From NCBI GenBank assembly GCA_023128855.1, contig JAGMDE010000051.1, positions 1 to 15,228 on the forward strand: a stretch of DNA of 15,228 nucleotides, written 5' to 3'. The position numbers and the translations under genes were made by a program. Numbering within the stretch: the stretch's first letter is position 1; the number at the start of each line of letters is the position of its first letter. Under the pieces are notes generated by a model. The model worked only from the letters and a program-made list of their open reading frames with translations, did no database searches and was not told the DNA's origin. Origin of the DNA: Thermoplasmatales archaeon. GTDB taxonomy: Archaea; Thermoplasmatota; E2; DHVEG-1. This document shows positions 7,156-14,283 of the stretch, in pieces.

Positions 7156-9429
7156 GTGAAAGTTAATCAAGAGTTTATAAAACCTGACACAGTTGAACGT
7201 AGGGAATATCAGATAAACATAGCCGAATCTGCTGCTAAAGATAATACTCTTGTTGTTTTACCCACAGGACTCGGGAAAACTATCATTGCGTTGATTCTAA
7301 TAGCAAAAGAATTGAAAAAAGAGAACAATAAAATACTATTTTTAGCACCTACAAAACCGTTGGTGATACAACACTCACAAGTTCTAAGAGAGTTACTGAC
7401 AATTGATGATGAATCTATAGTGATTTTTACAGGAGAAATATCTCCAGCAAAACGAAAAGAAATGTGGGCTAATAGTAGAATTATTGTTTCTACCCCACAG
7501 GTTATTGAAAATGATCTTATATCCAAAAGATTAGATCTGAAAGATGTTTCTTTTATAATATTTGATGAATGCCATCATGCAGTAGGCGAATATGCTTATG
7601 TTTTTGTATCAGAGATGTATCAAAAACAACATGAGGATGGATTAGCATTAGGAATGACTGCATCTCCTGGTAACGACATTTCAAAGATACTTGAGGTATG
7701 CAAAAATCTTGATATTAATAATATTGAAATACGGACGAAATATGACCCTGATGTAAAGCCTTATGTTCATGATTTAAAGATAACTTGGAAGGAAATCCTA
7801 CTTCCGCAGGGTTTTGCTTATACAATTCAACTCCTTAGAAAGGCTTTGTCTGAAAGATTGAAAGTTTTGAAAAACATAGGAGTTGTTGAAAGTTCTTCAA
7901 CTTCTGTAATTAATCGTACAAAACTTTTAGATGCTCAAAGAAAAATCCAGAAAGAAATTCGTTCTAGAGTAAAGCCTCCGAAGATGCTATTCAAAGCAGC
8001 TTCTATCCAAAGTGAAGCAATGAAGATACATTACGCGTTAGAATTGCTTCAAACACAAGGAGTAAATGCACTGAAAAACTATTTTCAGAGAATGGGAAAA
8101 GCGGCTATTTCAAAAGACGGCAGTAAAGCTTCTAGATCTATTATGGCTGATAACGATATACTTGAAGCAGTGGCATATGTAAAATCGCTTGAAATTGAAC
8201 ATCCTAAAGTTGGAGAGATTGTAAAAATTGTTGAAAAACAATTTGAAGACAAACCTAGCTCAAAAATAATTATTTTTACACATTACCGTGACACTTCGGC
8301 ATATATCTCAAATCTTTTAGAAAATGTAACGAGAGCTAAGCCATCTAGATTTATTGGTCAGGCTGCAAAAGAGGGAGACAAGGGTCTTACACAAAAAGAA
8401 CAAGCCAAAGTAATTCAGAGATTCAAGGATGGAGAATATAATATTTTAATTGCTACATCTGTAGCAGAAGAAGGGCTTGACATTCCTTCCACAGATCTTG
8501 TTATTTTCTATGAGCCTATTCCATCTGAGATAAGATCAATTCAAAGAAGGGGTAGAACAGCTCGAAAAATGCCGGGTAAGGTAATTATTTTAATTACTAA
8601 AGGAACACCTGATGAAGGCTACTATTGGGCTTCAAAGCGAAAAGAGAAACGTATGAGATCTGAACTTGAATTGATACGATCTAAATTAGGTAAAAAATTT
8701 GAGGATGCTGATTCTTTATACAAGAAAGAAGTTGAAGGTATAACTAATCAAAAGACTTTAAGAGATTATAGTAAAAAAGAAAATCAAGTGAAAATAATAG
8801 TGGATCATCGTGAATATCGTTCTAACGTCGTAAAAAACCTTGCTGTTAAGGGAACTTTTGTAGAGCCACAGCAGCTTGATGTTGGTGATTATGTCTTATC
8901 GTCCAGAATTGGTGTTGAGAGAAAAAATGTGGATGATTTCTTAGAGTCTCTTATCGGTGGTAAACTATTCAAACAGATGACACGGCTTAGAGATGCTTAT
9001 TCTAGACCTATCCTGGTTTTAGAAGGTGAAAACCTACTTACAAAACGTAATATTAACCATAATGCTATTTTTGGGAGCCTAGCATCGATTAGTGTAGATT
9101 TTGGTATTCCTGTTTTAACTACAAAAGATGCTGCAGAAACTGCAGATCTTCTGAAGGTTATAGCTAAAAGAGAACAGCGAGATGGAAAAAAAACAGTTGC
9201 AGTACGTGGTGAAAAAACACAGATGTCTCTTAGAGAACGACAGCAATTTATAATTGAAGGCTTACCAAATGTTTCAGCAGTTATTGCTAAAAGACTTTTA
9301 TCTCATTTTGGTAGTATTAAGGATATTGCTAATGCAACAGAAGGAGAACTTTTAGAAGTAAAGGGTGTTGGAAAGAACATTGCTTCAGATATAATAAAAC
9401 TTTTAAACGCAAATTATCTTGAGGATTGA
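7156..9429 (+). CDS. hef: Hef: XPF/FANCM-type fork-structure helicase-nuclease
   Basis: Archaeal Hef unwinds and cleaves stalled or branched replication forks and is the relative of FANCM and XPF. Its 757 residues match known Hef proteins. The SF2 helicase part has motif I LPTGLGKT (35-42), DECHH (137-141), TASPG (168-172), a middle insertion domain at about 210-345, and motifs V-VI with TSVAEEGLDIP and QRRGRTAR (463-470). A linker holds QKTLRDYS (532-539), which looks like a PCNA-interacting box. The XPF-type nuclease follows from about 545 with VDHREYRS, GDYVLSSRIGVERK (577-590; the catalytic ERK is intact) and DDFLESL. Two helix-hairpin-helix motifs (about 702-750, LPNVSAVIAKRLL and VKGVGKNIA) close it. 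The start is GTG at 7156. The nearby TATA-like AAATATATT (about 7118-7126) implies a very short leader. Confidence 0.96.
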   Translation: MKVNQEFIKPDTVERREYQINIAESAAKDNTLVVLPTGLGKTIIALILIAKELKKENNKILFLAPTKPLVIQHSQVLRELLTIDDESIVIFTGEISPAKRKEMWANSRIIVSTPQVIENDLISKRLDLKDVSFIIFDECHHAVGEYAYVFVSEMYQKQHEDGLALGMTASPGNDISKILEVCKNLDINNIEIRTKYDPDVKPYVHDLKITWKEILLPQGFAYTIQLLRKALSERLKVLKNIGVVESSSTSVINRTKLLDAQRKIQKEIRSRVKPPKMLFKAASIQSEAMKIHYALELLQTQGVNALKNYFQRMGKAAISKDGSKASRSIMADNDILEAVAYVKSLEIEHPKVGEIVKIVEKQFEDKPSSKIIIFTHYRDTSAYISNLLENVTRAKPSRFIGQAAKEGDKGLTQKEQAKVIQRFKDGEYNILIATSVAEEGLDIPSTDLVIFYEPIPSEIRSIQRRGRTARKMPGKVIILITKGTPDEGYYWASKRKEKRMRSELELIRSKLGKKFEDADSLYKKEVEGITNQKTLRDYSKKENQVKIIVDHREYRSNVVKNLAVKGTFVEPQQLDVGDYVLSSRIGVERKNVDDFLESLIGGKLFKQMTRLRDAYSRPILVLEGENLLTKRNINHNAIFGSLASISVDFGIPVLTTKDAAETADLLKVIAKREQRDGKKTVAVRGEKTQMSLRERQQFIIEGLPNVSAVIAKRLLSHFGSIKDIANATEGELLEVKGVGKNIASDIIKLLNANYLED

Positions 9430-9458
9430 ATTATTCCCAAATATTTTTATTCAATCCT
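9422..9458 (+). terminator. Inverted repeat over the hef stop codon
   Basis: AGGATTGAAT (9422-9431) and ATTCAATCCT (9449-9458) form a perfect 10-base-pair stem around a 17-base loop that contains a T5 run. The stem includes the TGA of hef. It may be a terminator or a 3' mRNA-stabilising hairpin. The next gene has its own ribosome-binding site and a possible TATA in the loop region. Confidence 0.4.
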
Positions 9459-9491
9459 GCATTACACTGCTAAATATTAAGGGTGATATAC

Positions 9492-9746
9492 ATGCCAACT
9501 GATGATAAAATTGCACAGGTGTGCGATGGATTAAACATGCTTCATGAGGATAACTCAATTCCACGAAATATTAGAAGGGGCGCAGAAGAAGTTAAAAATA
9601 CATTACTAAACGAATCTGATCCACTTGATGTAAGGGTAGCAACTGCTGCTTCACGACTTGATGAACTAGCAAATGATCCAAATATTCCATTACATGGAAG
9701 AACCCTTATCTGGAACATTATGAGTCGATTAGAAGAAATCGCATAA
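9492..9746 (+). CDS. UPF0147 family protein
   Basis: This archaeal conserved protein has no established function. It is 84 residues, starts MPTDDKIAQVCDGLNMLHED and continues with the family's typical helical pattern: SIPRNIRRGAEEVKN, LDVRVATAASRLDELANDPNIPLHGRTLIWNI and MSRLEEIA. It is an all-helical, soluble, acidic protein. A perfect GGTGAT signal (9482-9487) sits just before the ATG at 9492. An in-frame GTG at 9483 lies inside that signal and is therefore rejected as the start. It stands between hef and the endonuclease IV-like gene, all on the plus strand, which may reflect shared transcription. The family call rests on remembered similarity, not a search. Confidence 0.88.
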   Translation: MPTDDKIAQVCDGLNMLHEDNSIPRNIRRGAEEVKNTLLNESDPLDVRVATAASRLDELANDPNIPLHGRTLIWNIMSRLEEIA

Positions 9747-9804
9747 GCTTTTCTTCTTACAAAAATATTAAATAGTTAGTTAGTTTGGCTGGGGGAAGAT
9801 ATTT

Positions 9805-10677
9805 ATGATTAGAATAGGACAAGCAGGTATACCTTTGTCCTGTAAAGGTCGGACGAACAAAGATGGTCTTGTTTATACAAAAAAAATTCTTGATTTAAAT
9901 GCCATTGAAATACAATTTGTTCGTGGACTTTATGTGATGGAGGATGAGGAAGCCCAATTTATAAAGGATTATGCAAAGGAAAACGATGTAGAGATACATG
10001 TCCATGCGCCTTATTACACAAACCTTGCAGGGAGTGGTGAAGAGTTAGAACTTAGTCTCGAAAAGATATTATATTCTGCAAGACCGGCAGATAAAATGGG
10101 TGCAAAAACAGTGGTTGTACACCCTGGATTTTACGGTGAACATACACAAAAGAAAACTTCCAAAAAGATAATTAAAAGTGCAAAAAAGCTACAAGGAATA
10201 TTCAAAAAAGAAAAGATCAAGGTAAAATTAGGAATTGAAACGATGGGTAAGCAAAAGGTTTTTGGAAGCCTTGATGAAATTATCGAGATTTGTAGTAATG
10301 TAAAGGGCGTAATACCTGTGATAGGTTTAGGACATATTCATGCAAGAACAAATGGTAGTTTAAAGAAACGTGAAGATTTTGAGGAGGTGTTTGCAAAATT
10401 AAAACCTCTTCGATTGAAACATTATCTTTTACATCTTACAGGTGTTCTGTATGAAAATGGAAACGAATATTATCATATTCCAATTAAAAAGGGTGATATG
10501 CCGCTTGCACCACTTATAGAAATTATTCTTGATAACAACCTTAATGTTACCTTTATCTCAGAATCACCTCTTTTAGAACATGATGCAGTATATATAAGGC
10601 TGCAAGTCGAAAAAGCAATTATGAAAAGAACTGGTAAAGAAGAGGCAGATTATAGAGATCTCTCGGAGATTTTATGA
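9805..10677 (+). CDS. Endonuclease IV-like TIM-barrel protein (xylose isomerase-like fold)
   Basis: Predicted AP-endonuclease-family TIM barrel of 290 residues. Candidate metal ligands appear in order: His65/His67 in EIHVHAPYYTNLA, His106 in VVHPGFYG, Glu145 in GIETMGK, His177/His179 in GLGHIHAR, His206/His210 in HYLLHLTG, His224 in YYHIPIKKGDM and Glu253 in ISESPLLEHD. In E. coli endonuclease IV the segment IDTCH supplies an Asp ligand. Here it reads IGLGH, so Gly174 stands in that place, and the zinc site may be altered. The gene has a purine-rich GGGGGAAG signal about 9 bases before the ATG. Its last codons overlap the start of hxlB (ATGA), so the two are probably translated together. Repair of abasic sites fits the nearby hef, but a sugar-phosphate isomerase role is possible given the hxlB partner. 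Confidence 0.85.
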   Translation: MIRIGQAGIPLSCKGRTNKDGLVYTKKILDLNAIEIQFVRGLYVMEDEEAQFIKDYAKENDVEIHVHAPYYTNLAGSGEELELSLEKILYSARPADKMGAKTVVVHPGFYGEHTQKKTSKKIIKSAKKLQGIFKKEKIKVKLGIETMGKQKVFGSLDEIIEICSNVKGVIPVIGLGHIHARTNGSLKKREDFEEVFAKLKPLRLKHYLLHLTGVLYENGNEYYHIPIKKGDMPLAPLIEIILDNNLNVTFISESPLLEHDAVYIRLQVEKAIMKRTGKEEADYRDLSEIL

Positions 10678-11237
10678 ATAATAAAATGATTTTTTCTGAA
10701 TCAATTGAATATATACAACGAAAAATAAAAGACATACTTGGGAGTATATCTCAAGAAGATATTCAAAAAGTTAAAAATTTACTATTTGAATCAGATCGTA
10801 TCTTTGTTTATGGTGCTGGTCGATCTGGACTTGTAGCAAAAGCATTTGCTATACGACTCGTTCATCTTGATTATCAAACCTTTGTAATTGGTGAAACAAT
10901 CACTGGACCTGTAAAGAAAGGGGATCTTGTCTTAATTATCTCTGGATCTGGAGAAACTATGCCTGCTGTGATGACAGCAGAAATTGCACAAAACCTTGAT
11001 GCGAAAGTTGTTTCAATTACAGGTAAAAAGAATTCTGGAATCGCAAAATATGCAGATGTTACACTATTTATTTCAGCATCATGTAATGATGAAGAAAGGA
11101 AAAAATATGCGCCACTTGGAACACTTTTTGAAGCAAGTGTTTGGGTTTTACTTGATGGAATAATTGCTGATTTGCTCGTTAGTAAAAACGAAACAGAAGA
11201 AACGATGCGCAGTCGTCATGCAACACTGCAACAGTAA
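10674..11237 (+). CDS. hxlB: 6-phospho-3-hexuloisomerase (SIS domain)
   Basis: It interconverts 3-hexulose 6-phosphate and fructose 6-phosphate in the ribulose monophosphate pathway. Many archaea run this pathway backwards to make ribulose 5-phosphate because they lack the oxidative pentose phosphate branch. The 187 residues form a single SIS domain: FVYGAGRSGLVAKAFAIRL (44-62), VIGETITGPVKKGDLVLIISGSGET (71-95), VVSITGKKNSGIAKYAD (112-128), the family hallmark YAPLGTLFE (145-153) and the C-terminal MRSRHATLQ. Length and motifs match HxlB/PHI closely. The first ATG overlaps the preceding stop by four bases; a second ATG 12 bases downstream is an alternative. The partner synthase HxlA is not in the window. 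Confidence 0.93.
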   Translation: MNNKMIFSESIEYIQRKIKDILGSISQEDIQKVKNLLFESDRIFVYGAGRSGLVAKAFAIRLVHLDYQTFVIGETITGPVKKGDLVLIISGSGETMPAVMTAEIAQNLDAKVVSITGKKNSGIAKYADVTLFISASCNDEERKKYAPLGTLFEASVWVLLDGIIADLLVSKNETEETMRSRHATLQQ

Positions 11238-11239
11238 TA

Positions 11240-11515
11240 TTATGAATATTTCCTTTTCAATAGAATAAGTATAATTGAACATGCAATGCTAAAGACATTA
11301 GCAGCCATCACTGCTATAGAATTTATTAAATATCCATAAAAAAACCATAGACTCATTCCTATTGCAAGGACTATTGGCATAAAATATGAAACATCATCAA
11401 GTTTTTTTGTTTTATAACCTTTGAAAAGTTGTGGTATAAAACCAGCTGATGTTATTGCGCCTGCGATAAGTCCAATAATTTCTATTGAAGGATCCATTTT
11501 TACATTTTTATCCAT
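11240..11515 (-). CDS. SemiSWEET-type PQ-loop transporter
   Basis: Small three-helix membrane protein of the SWEET/MtN3 PQ-loop family. Prokaryotic members dimerise and move sugars down a gradient. The 91 residues show helix 1 (IEIIGLIAGAITSAGFIPQLF) with the PQ motif GFIPQ at 25-29, the loop KGYKTKKLDDVS, helix 2 (FMPIVLAIGMSLWFFYG, 45-61) and helix 3 (SIAVMAANVFSIACSIILILL, 66-86), followed by a basic end. These features are typical of SemiSWEETs; the substrate is unknown. The start is ATG at 11515 behind AGAAG, with a TATA-like element on the minus strand at 11549-11558; an in-frame ATG six codons in is an alternative. Its stop lies 2 bases from that of hxlB, which converges on it. Confidence 0.9.
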   Translation of the reverse strand: MDKNVKMDPSIEIIGLIAGAITSAGFIPQLFKGYKTKKLDDVSYFMPIVLAIGMSLWFFYGYLINSIAVMAANVFSIACSIILILLKRKYS

Positions 11516-11596
11516 CTTCTAGGTTGTATTAAATTTTTTGAAAAATTACATAAATAAGTTTTTGAATGAAATTTTGTTATTTGTTTTTCATTATTT

Positions 11597-11669
11597 GGGC
11601 CCGTAGGGTAGCTTGGCATCCTTGTACCTTGGGGTGGTATAGACTTGAGTTCAAATCTCAGCGGGCCCA
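11597..11669 (+). tRNA. tRNA-Pro (anticodon GGG)
   Basis: This folds as a complete cloverleaf. The 7-bp acceptor stem GGGCCCG pairs perfectly with CGGGCCC (11662-11668). The D arm lies at about 11606-11622. The anticodon stem GTACC (11624-11628) pairs with GGTAT (11636-11640) around the loop TTGGGGT, which places GGG (11631-11633) in the anticodon position after U33. The variable loop is AGAC. The T arm has TTGAG/CTCAG around TTCAAAT. The discriminator is A at 11669. CCA is not encoded and no intron is present. It should read CCC/CCU proline codons. The TATA-like tract near 11545-11558 may serve it. Confidence 0.95.
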
Positions 11670-11748
11670 CTAACTGATTTTAAGGAGAAAAATAAGTTGT
11701 TAAACCTCCAAAAATTATATATTCTATTGCATCATAAGAAAGAGTGAA

Positions 11749-11892
11749 ATGGTTAAAGGAATGGATAATACAAAAACTAAAAAGAAAACTTGGAAAAATA
11801 AAATAGAGCGAGACACAGAACTACTTCAAGGAGCATATTTTGGAGGAAAGCCAGAGCACACTTTAGAGGAAAACAGAAAAAAGAAAAAATAG
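11749..11892 (+). CDS. Small basic 47-residue protein, unknown function
   Basis: This frame begins MVKGMDNTKTKKKTWKNK and ends EENRKKKK. Roughly a third of its residues are Lys or Arg, with a middle segment RDTELLQGAYFGGKPEHTLEE that looks protein-like rather than random. It has no membrane segment or cysteine. No family is recognised; binding to RNA or DNA is only a guess from charge. A TATA-like ATTATATA (11714-11721) would start transcription within about 10 bases of the ATG, with a weak GAGTG before it. The start could also be the ATG at 11761 (four codons in). The opposite-strand open frame is Phe/Leu/Cys-rich in the way an antisense of a lysine-rich gene would be. Confidence 0.6.
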   Translation: MVKGMDNTKTKKKTWKNKIERDTELLQGAYFGGKPEHTLEENRKKKK

Positions 11893-11937
11893 TTAATTTG
11901 AAAAAAATTATTATATCTGGACAAAAATTGAGGAAAC

Positions 11938-11945
11938 TATTTATA
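11938..11945 (+). promoter_or_regulatory. TATA box of the cold-shock gene (long leader)
   Basis: TATTTATA with GAGGAAAC before it predicts a transcript start near 11968. The leader would be about 90 bases, unusually long for this window. It carries a hairpin, GGAATTT (12013-12019) with AAATTCC (12028-12034), shortly ahead of the GAGGTAAAT ribosome-binding site. Confidence 0.4.
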
Positions 11946-12058
11946 GTATTAGCGATTCTCTTCCAAAAAAGGATACAGATTAAAGTTTCATACTTTGGAT
12001 TCTTCAAATCTTGGAATTTTTTTCTTGAAATTCCTTAAAAAACAAAAGAGGTAAATAA

Positions 12059-12250
12059 ATGAAAGGCAAAGTAAAATGGTTTAATCCACGAAAGGGCTTT
12101 GGATTCATTGTTGGTGAAGATGGAAAAGATATCTTTGTTCACCAGAATGATATTACTGAGGGTACAAATCTAAATGAGGAAGACCCTGTTGAATATGAAA
12201 AAGAAGATTCTGAAAAAGGCCCAAAAGCAACAAATGTTAAAAAACTGTAA
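12059..12250 (+). CDS. Cold-shock protein (CspA family)
   Basis: Single cold-shock domain of 63 residues. These five-strand barrels bind single-stranded RNA or DNA and act as RNA chaperones. It opens MKGKVKWFNPRKGFGFI, with RNP1 KGFGFI at 12-17 and RNP2 DIFVHQ at 24-29, and ends GPKATNVKKL as in bacterial CspA. Almost the whole chain is the domain. The ribosome-binding sequence GAGGT (12048-12052) is well placed. A T8 run after the stop (12290-12297) suits termination. The bacterial-type csp gene is patchy in archaea, so ancient transfer is possible; the codon use matches the neighbourhood. Confidence 0.96.
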   Translation: MKGKVKWFNPRKGFGFIVGEDGKDIFVHQNDITEGTNLNEEDPVEYEKEDSEKGPKATNVKKL

Positions 12251-12289
12251 TTGCTCAATATGATTACAGATTCTTTAATTTTCTAATAC

Positions 12290-12304
12290 TTTTTTTTATT
12301 TTTA
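12290..12304 (+). terminator. Oligo-T terminator after the cold-shock gene
   Basis: Eight T residues followed by ATTTTTA lie about 40 bases after the stop codon, without a strong hairpin. This is the usual form of intrinsic terminator in archaea. Confidence 0.5.
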
Positions 12305-12359
12305 ATTACTTTAAACCAAAAACTACTTTTATTAGATCAGCATATAAAAGAATGAAACC

Positions 12360-13676
12360 ATGCACATACTATTTATTAATCCTTGGACAGGACGGTCACG
12401 CAGTTCAAATCTATTTAATTCTTTAAAAATTCCAGGAGTTAGTGGTGGTGATGATCTAATTTGTCGATCGCTAGCTGCCGCAATTCCAAAAAATCACACA
12501 ATTACGTTTGTTGATGAATTAGTAGAGGATATTGACTTTGATTTAGATGCCGACCTAGTTGCAATAACTACTTTCACTAGAGTTGCAAATAGAACATATG
12601 AGATAGCAGATGAGTTCAGAAAAAGAGGAAAAAAAGTTGTAATGGGTGGGTGGCATGTTACTGCTTTGCCAGATGAAGGAATACAACATGCAGATAGTAT
12701 AGTAATTGGTGAAGGAGAATATACCTTTCCGCAGCTGATAAAAGATTTAGAGAATGATAAATTAAAACAATTTTACGAACAAGAAGAACCTGTTGATCTT
12801 GACTCAATTCCACTTCTTTCCAAAGAAGAATTTAATAAATATGGCTCTGGATCTTTCTTAAAAAATATTCAGGTATCAAAGGGGTGCCCAGTGGGATGTG
12901 AATTTTGTTCAATTTCAAATAGGAAAAATGGCCATATACATCGAAAAAGATCTATAGAAAACGTGATGCAAGAGATTAAAAATATATCTCAAAAGATGAT
13001 AGGATTTGCAGACCCATCTTTAACTATTAATCCTAAATATACAAAAGAACTATTTAAGGAAATGAAAGGGTTAAATAAAAAATTCTCTGCTGAAGGAAAC
13101 GCAAACGTCTTAGCAAAAGATGATGAACTATTAAAATTAGCTTCAGAGGCTGGCTGTACTGGATGGGGTATAGGTTTTGAGTCAGTTAACCAAGAGAGCC
13201 TTAATGGTATTGGTAAAACAACAAATAAAGTTGAAGATTATCAGACTGCAATAAAAAAGATCCATGATCATGGGATGAGAGTTGAGGGAGCATTTGTTTT
13301 TGGTTTTGATACAGATAAACCTGATGTTTTTGATTATACAATAGATACCATTAAAGACTGGGATATTGATTTAATAGATATTAACACTTTAACTCCATAT
13401 CCAGGTACTCCACTTTATGATCGATTAGAAAAAGAAAATAGAATACTTACAAAAGACTGGTCAAAATATGACACAATTCAAGTCGTTTATCAACCAAAAC
13501 TAATGACACCTGATCAGCTGGCTGATGGTGTTGTAAAAGTCTGGAGAGAATTTTATACAAAAAAAATGACTTTTAAGAGAACGATAAAAGGTTTAAATTG
13601 GGGTTTCAATGTCTTTTTAGGTTCTGTCTATCGTAACTATTTGTATTATAACAGAGCAAAAAAAAGAACTCAATAA
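12360..13676 (+). CDS. Radical SAM enzyme with N-terminal cobalamin-binding-type domain
   Basis: The 438-residue protein has three parts. Residues 1 to about 135 form a B12-binding-like Rossmann domain (MHILFINPWTGR, ADLVAITTFTRVANRTYEIADEFRKRG, VVMGGWHVTALPDE, IVIGEGEYTFPQLIKDL). The classical cobalamin-ligand DxHxxG motif is absent, as in many members. A radical SAM barrel follows with CPVGCEFC, where Cys176, Cys180 and Cys183 bind the 4Fe-4S cluster. Further motifs are FADPSLTINPKYTKELF, GFESVNQESL and NTLTPYPGTPLYDRL. The C-terminal 60 residues are basic, ending YNRAKKRTQ. The class includes methylases and C-C bond-forming enzymes for lipids and natural products; the substrate cannot be read here. 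It stands alone, between csp and the FKBP gene. The ATG at 12360 follows a TATA-like GCATATAAA very closely, so the true promoter may lie slightly further upstream. Confidence 0.9.
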   Translation: MHILFINPWTGRSRSSNLFNSLKIPGVSGGDDLICRSLAAAIPKNHTITFVDELVEDIDFDLDADLVAITTFTRVANRTYEIADEFRKRGKKVVMGGWHVTALPDEGIQHADSIVIGEGEYTFPQLIKDLENDKLKQFYEQEEPVDLDSIPLLSKEEFNKYGSGSFLKNIQVSKGCPVGCEFCSISNRKNGHIHRKRSIENVMQEIKNISQKMIGFADPSLTINPKYTKELFKEMKGLNKKFSAEGNANVLAKDDELLKLASEAGCTGWGIGFESVNQESLNGIGKTTNKVEDYQTAIKKIHDHGMRVEGAFVFGFDTDKPDVFDYTIDTIKDWDIDLIDINTLTPYPGTPLYDRLEKENRILTKDWSKYDTIQVVYQPKLMTPDQLADGVVKVWREFYTKKMTFKRTIKGLNWGFNVFLGSVYRNYLYYNRAKKRTQ

Positions 13677-13740
13677 CCTTTACTTATATGATAACATTTA
13701 TACGTAAGTTTATAATGGTACGACATAACCTATTGATAAA

Positions 13741-13761
13741 ATGGATGCACTAAAATTATAG
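13741..13761 (+). other. Possible six-codon upstream frame before the FKBP gene
   Basis: ATGGATGCACTAAAATTATAG encodes MDALKL and then stops. It echoes the true gene start MDAVKEGLK 64 bases downstream. A TATA-like AGTTTATAATGG (13707-13718) would start transcription close to this ATG. It may be a leader peptide or a chance resemblance. Confidence 0.25.
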
Positions 13762-13804
13762 CTGTTTCTTTATTTGTTAGTGGGAAATGAGAGAAGGTTA
13801 TGCT

Positions 13805-14233
13805 ATGGATGCTGTAAAAGAAGGATTAAAAGTTAAAATTTTGTTTGAAGCAAAATTAGAAAATGGTCAAACTGTTTTAAAAACAGAGGAAGAAAATCCT
13901 TTAGAGTTAACTGTTGGCGAAGGGACCATACCAAAATCATTAGATGCTGCTCTTATAGACATGAAAGTAGGAGAATCAAAGACAACGACACTTGAACCTG
14001 CTGAAGCATTTGGTTCAGTTGTAGATGACCTTATAATTGATTTACCTAAGGATGGATTCGGCGCTGAGACTGAATTAGAGGTTGGATCTAGAGTTTCGAT
14101 TAATTCTCCGGAGGGTAAGAATTTTATTGGTACCATAGTTGAAGTTAAAGATAATAAAGTCAAGGCGGATTTTAATCATCCTTTAGCTGGTAGGAGTCTA
14201 ATATTTACAGTTACTATTGTCTCAATAGATTAA
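13805..14233 (+). CDS. FKBP-type peptidyl-prolyl cis-trans isomerase (SlyD-like)
   Basis: Archaeal short FKBP, a cytosolic prolyl isomerase and chaperone of 142 residues. It begins MDAVKEGLKVKILFEAKLENGQ, followed by ELTVGEGTIPKSLDAALIDMKVGES (FKBP beta-helix core) and EPAEAFG. An insert-in-flap segment covers about residues 75-115, and FNHPLAGRSLIFTVTIVSID closes the fold, as in SlyD proteins. The histidine-rich metal-binding tail of bacterial SlyD is missing. The usual aspartate of the catalytic pocket is not obvious in VLKTEEENPLEL, so isomerase activity may be low and chaperone activity dominant; this is inference. I chose ATG at 13805 because GAGAAGG lies 7 bases before it and the protein then starts as the family does. 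ATG at 13787 would add six residues. Confidence 0.9.
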   Translation: MDAVKEGLKVKILFEAKLENGQTVLKTEEENPLELTVGEGTIPKSLDAALIDMKVGESKTTTLEPAEAFGSVVDDLIIDLPKDGFGAETELEVGSRVSINSPEGKNFIGTIVEVKDNKVKADFNHPLAGRSLIFTVTIVSID

Positions 14234-14283
14234 TAACATACTGGTTTCCTAGTAAAAAAAAGTCCTAAATATGGAGTGAAAGT

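Noticed and set aside
11624..11640. Reading the tRNA-Pro anticodon as TGG
   Set aside because: Shifting the loop by one base breaks the anticodon stem; GTACC/GGTAT with loop TTGGGGT gives GGG.
11777..12007. Minus-strand open frame of 76 codons rich in Phe, Leu and Cys
   Set aside because: It is the antisense of a lysine-rich gene plus the csp leader and has no convincing start signals.
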